NCBI GenBank assembly: GCA_947169005.1
Contig: CAMVOG010000158.1
Coordinates: 1-5,681 of the forward strand
From: an uncultured Clostridia bacterium
GTDB taxonomy: Bacteria > Bacillota > Clostridia > Oscillospirales > Oscillospiraceae
Length of the DNA stretch: 5,681 bases
Direction of reading: 5' to 3'
Below, piece after piece: positions 4,921 through 5,681 of the stretch. The notes under the pieces are model-generated. The model was not told the origin of the DNA and did not search any database. It saw only the letters and a program-made list of their open reading frames with translations. How positions within the stretch are numbered: position 1 is the first letter of the stretch; each line of letters opens with the position of its first letter. The position numbers were made by a program, and so were the translations under genes.

Positions 4921-5614
4921 GTGGCTGCTGCCCCTCTGCGCGGGGCTGCTGCTCATCGCGGCGGCGCTGCTGCCGCCCCAGCTCTCCGCCTGGCGGGACG
5001 GGCGGCTTTACGGCGTCCATACAGAGGAGATGGAGAGCGTCGGCGTGGCGCTGACGGTGCCGGAGCTGCCGGAGCGCATCGAGCTGCTTTCCCGCTGGCT
5101 GGCGGACCCGGACGCGGTGGTCAGCGCCACCCAGGAGCTGGCGGGGACGGACCCAGCGGCGGGCAGCGGCTACACGGCCCAGGCGCTCTATGACCGGGAG
5201 CTGGAGGGTCTGGCCCGGGCCGCCTCCCTGCCAGACAGCGGCGTGGCCGAGACCTTCTGGGAGGGCGGCCGATGCAGTTATATCCAGCTCTATCTGCGGG
5301 GAGACCGGGTGAACGTGGAGTATCTGATCGTTACGGTCTGGAGCCGGGAGGCAGACGCCTATATGGAGCTGGTCATCGACGAGGAGAGCGGCCTTACCCT
5401 CGCCCTCACCCTGGCCCATCCCAGCCTCTATCTTTACGGGCAGGACGCCCTGCGCCTGGGCACCGCCTTCGTGGAGCGCCTGGGCCTGGATTACCGCCTC
5501 CAGGACGAGGGGGACCAAGCCCGCTTCCGCCTCTCGGGCAGCTATGTGGAATACGTCTGCTCCACCGCGGGGCTTCTGCAGATCATGCCCCGGGACGAAT
5601 GGGTGGAGCCGTAG
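4904..5614 (+). CDS. Uncharacterised membrane-anchored extracytoplasmic protein, third gene of the two-component operon
   Basis: A 236-residue protein that I do not recognise. Residues 1-6 are basic (MKRLNK), and residues 7-28 are hydrophobic, ending PPQLSAW. This fits a signal anchor or cleavable signal peptide, so most of the chain should be outside the membrane; there is no lipobox. The remainder mixes predicted helices (LPERIELLSRWLADPDAV, then ALYDRELEGLARAASLP) with strands (CSYIQLYLRGDRVNVEYLIVTVW, ELVIDEESGLTLALTLAH, and a C-terminal YVEYVCSTAGLLQIMP). C124 and C219 could form a disulfide. The ATG at 4904 has GGAGGGG about six bases upstream and lies within the kinase gene end, so translation is likely coupled to the kinase. 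Position and topology suggest an accessory sensor or modulator of the kinase, in the manner of YycH/YycI with WalK, but I see no sequence resemblance to those. A downstream effector is equally possible. Confidence 0.85.
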   Translation: MKRLNKWLLPLCAGLLLIAAALLPPQLSAWRDGRLYGVHTEEMESVGVALTVPELPERIELLSRWLADPDAVVSATQELAGTDPAAGSGYTAQALYDRELEGLARAASLPDSGVAETFWEGGRCSYIQLYLRGDRVNVEYLIVTVWSREADAYMELVIDEESGLTLALTLAHPSLYLYGQDALRLGTAFVERLGLDYRLQDEGDQARFRLSGSYVEYVCSTAGLLQIMPRDEWVEP

Positions 5615-5626
5615 GGATCAGGCAAT

Positions 5627-5681
5627 AGGGGACCTCTAAAAACTACTGTTTTTAAGTAGATGGTTACGGGAAGCGTCCCCT
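5627..5681. repeat. Imperfect palindrome bounded by AGGGGAC and GTCCCCT, at the right edge
   Basis: AGGGGAC (5627-5633) and GTCCCCT (5675-5681) are perfect inverted copies enclosing 41 bases. Inside is a perfect small hairpin, TAAAAAC (5637-5643) and GTTTTTA (5648-5654) with a TACT loop; an alternative pairing is CTACT (5643-5647) with AGTAG (5655-5659). It begins 12 bases after the stop of the last gene. It could be the operon's weak terminator, an intergenic REP/MITE-like palindrome, or the end of a mobile element continuing beyond the window. GGGGAC...GTCCCC ends are common in dispersed Firmicutes palindromes associated with Y1-type transposases, as I recall. Confidence 0.5.

Noticed and set aside
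2683..4956. A 757-codon open frame on the minus strand opposite the regulator and kinase genes
   Set aside because: It is an antisense shadow of GC-rich genes: its product is low-complexity Gln/His/Pro/Gly/Leu-rich with no domain, and the opposite strand carries complete, motif-rich response regulator and kinase sequences.

Overview
This GC-rich window (by eye well above 60% GC, with the intergenic stretch much richer in A/T) looks like chromosomal DNA of a high-GC Gram-positive Clostridia member, probably an Oscillospiraceae / Flavonifractor-like gut anaerobe. The clues are strong GGAGG-type ribosome sites, TTG starts, a DUF4358-type lipoprotein, a clostridial-style SGNH hydrolase and an OmpR-type two-component pair. 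The placement is inferred from protein style; no database search was made.

Layout. Two operons diverge from a shared control region of about 280 bp (2547-2826). The leftward operon (minus strand, 2546 down to 1) has three tightly packed genes. The first encodes a membrane-anchored SGNH/GDSL-type hydrolase with a long acidic, proline-rich repeat spacer. The second, overlapping by ATGA, encodes a lipoprotein with its own acidic Pro/Glu linker and a DUF4358-type domain. The third, after a one-base gap, is an RluA/RluD-family pseudouridine synthase that runs off the left edge. The rightward operon (plus strand, 2827-5614) encodes an OmpR-family response regulator, a HAMP-HisKA-HATPase sensor kinase with a TTG start, and an unrecognised membrane-anchored extracytoplasmic protein that overlaps the kinase gene by 17 bp. 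The last 67 bases are non-coding and hold an imperfect palindrome bounded by AGGGGAC and GTCCCCT.

How the parts may work together. Each operon has a good sigma-A-type promoter in the shared region, both with 17-bp spacers. A tandem ACAG-type repeat lies just upstream of the leftward -35, where an OmpR-type regulator could bind. A reasonable inference is that the two-component system senses an envelope condition and controls its own operon and possibly the envelope hydrolase/lipoprotein operon. The third gene of the rightward operon is a candidate accessory sensor or modulator of the kinase.

No CRISPR array, tRNA, rRNA or complete mobile element is visible. The least ordinary signals are a long near-perfect hairpin inside the first codons of the pseudouridine synthase gene, the in-frame 36-bp minisatellite in the hydrolase gene, and the uncharacterised third protein of the kinase operon.
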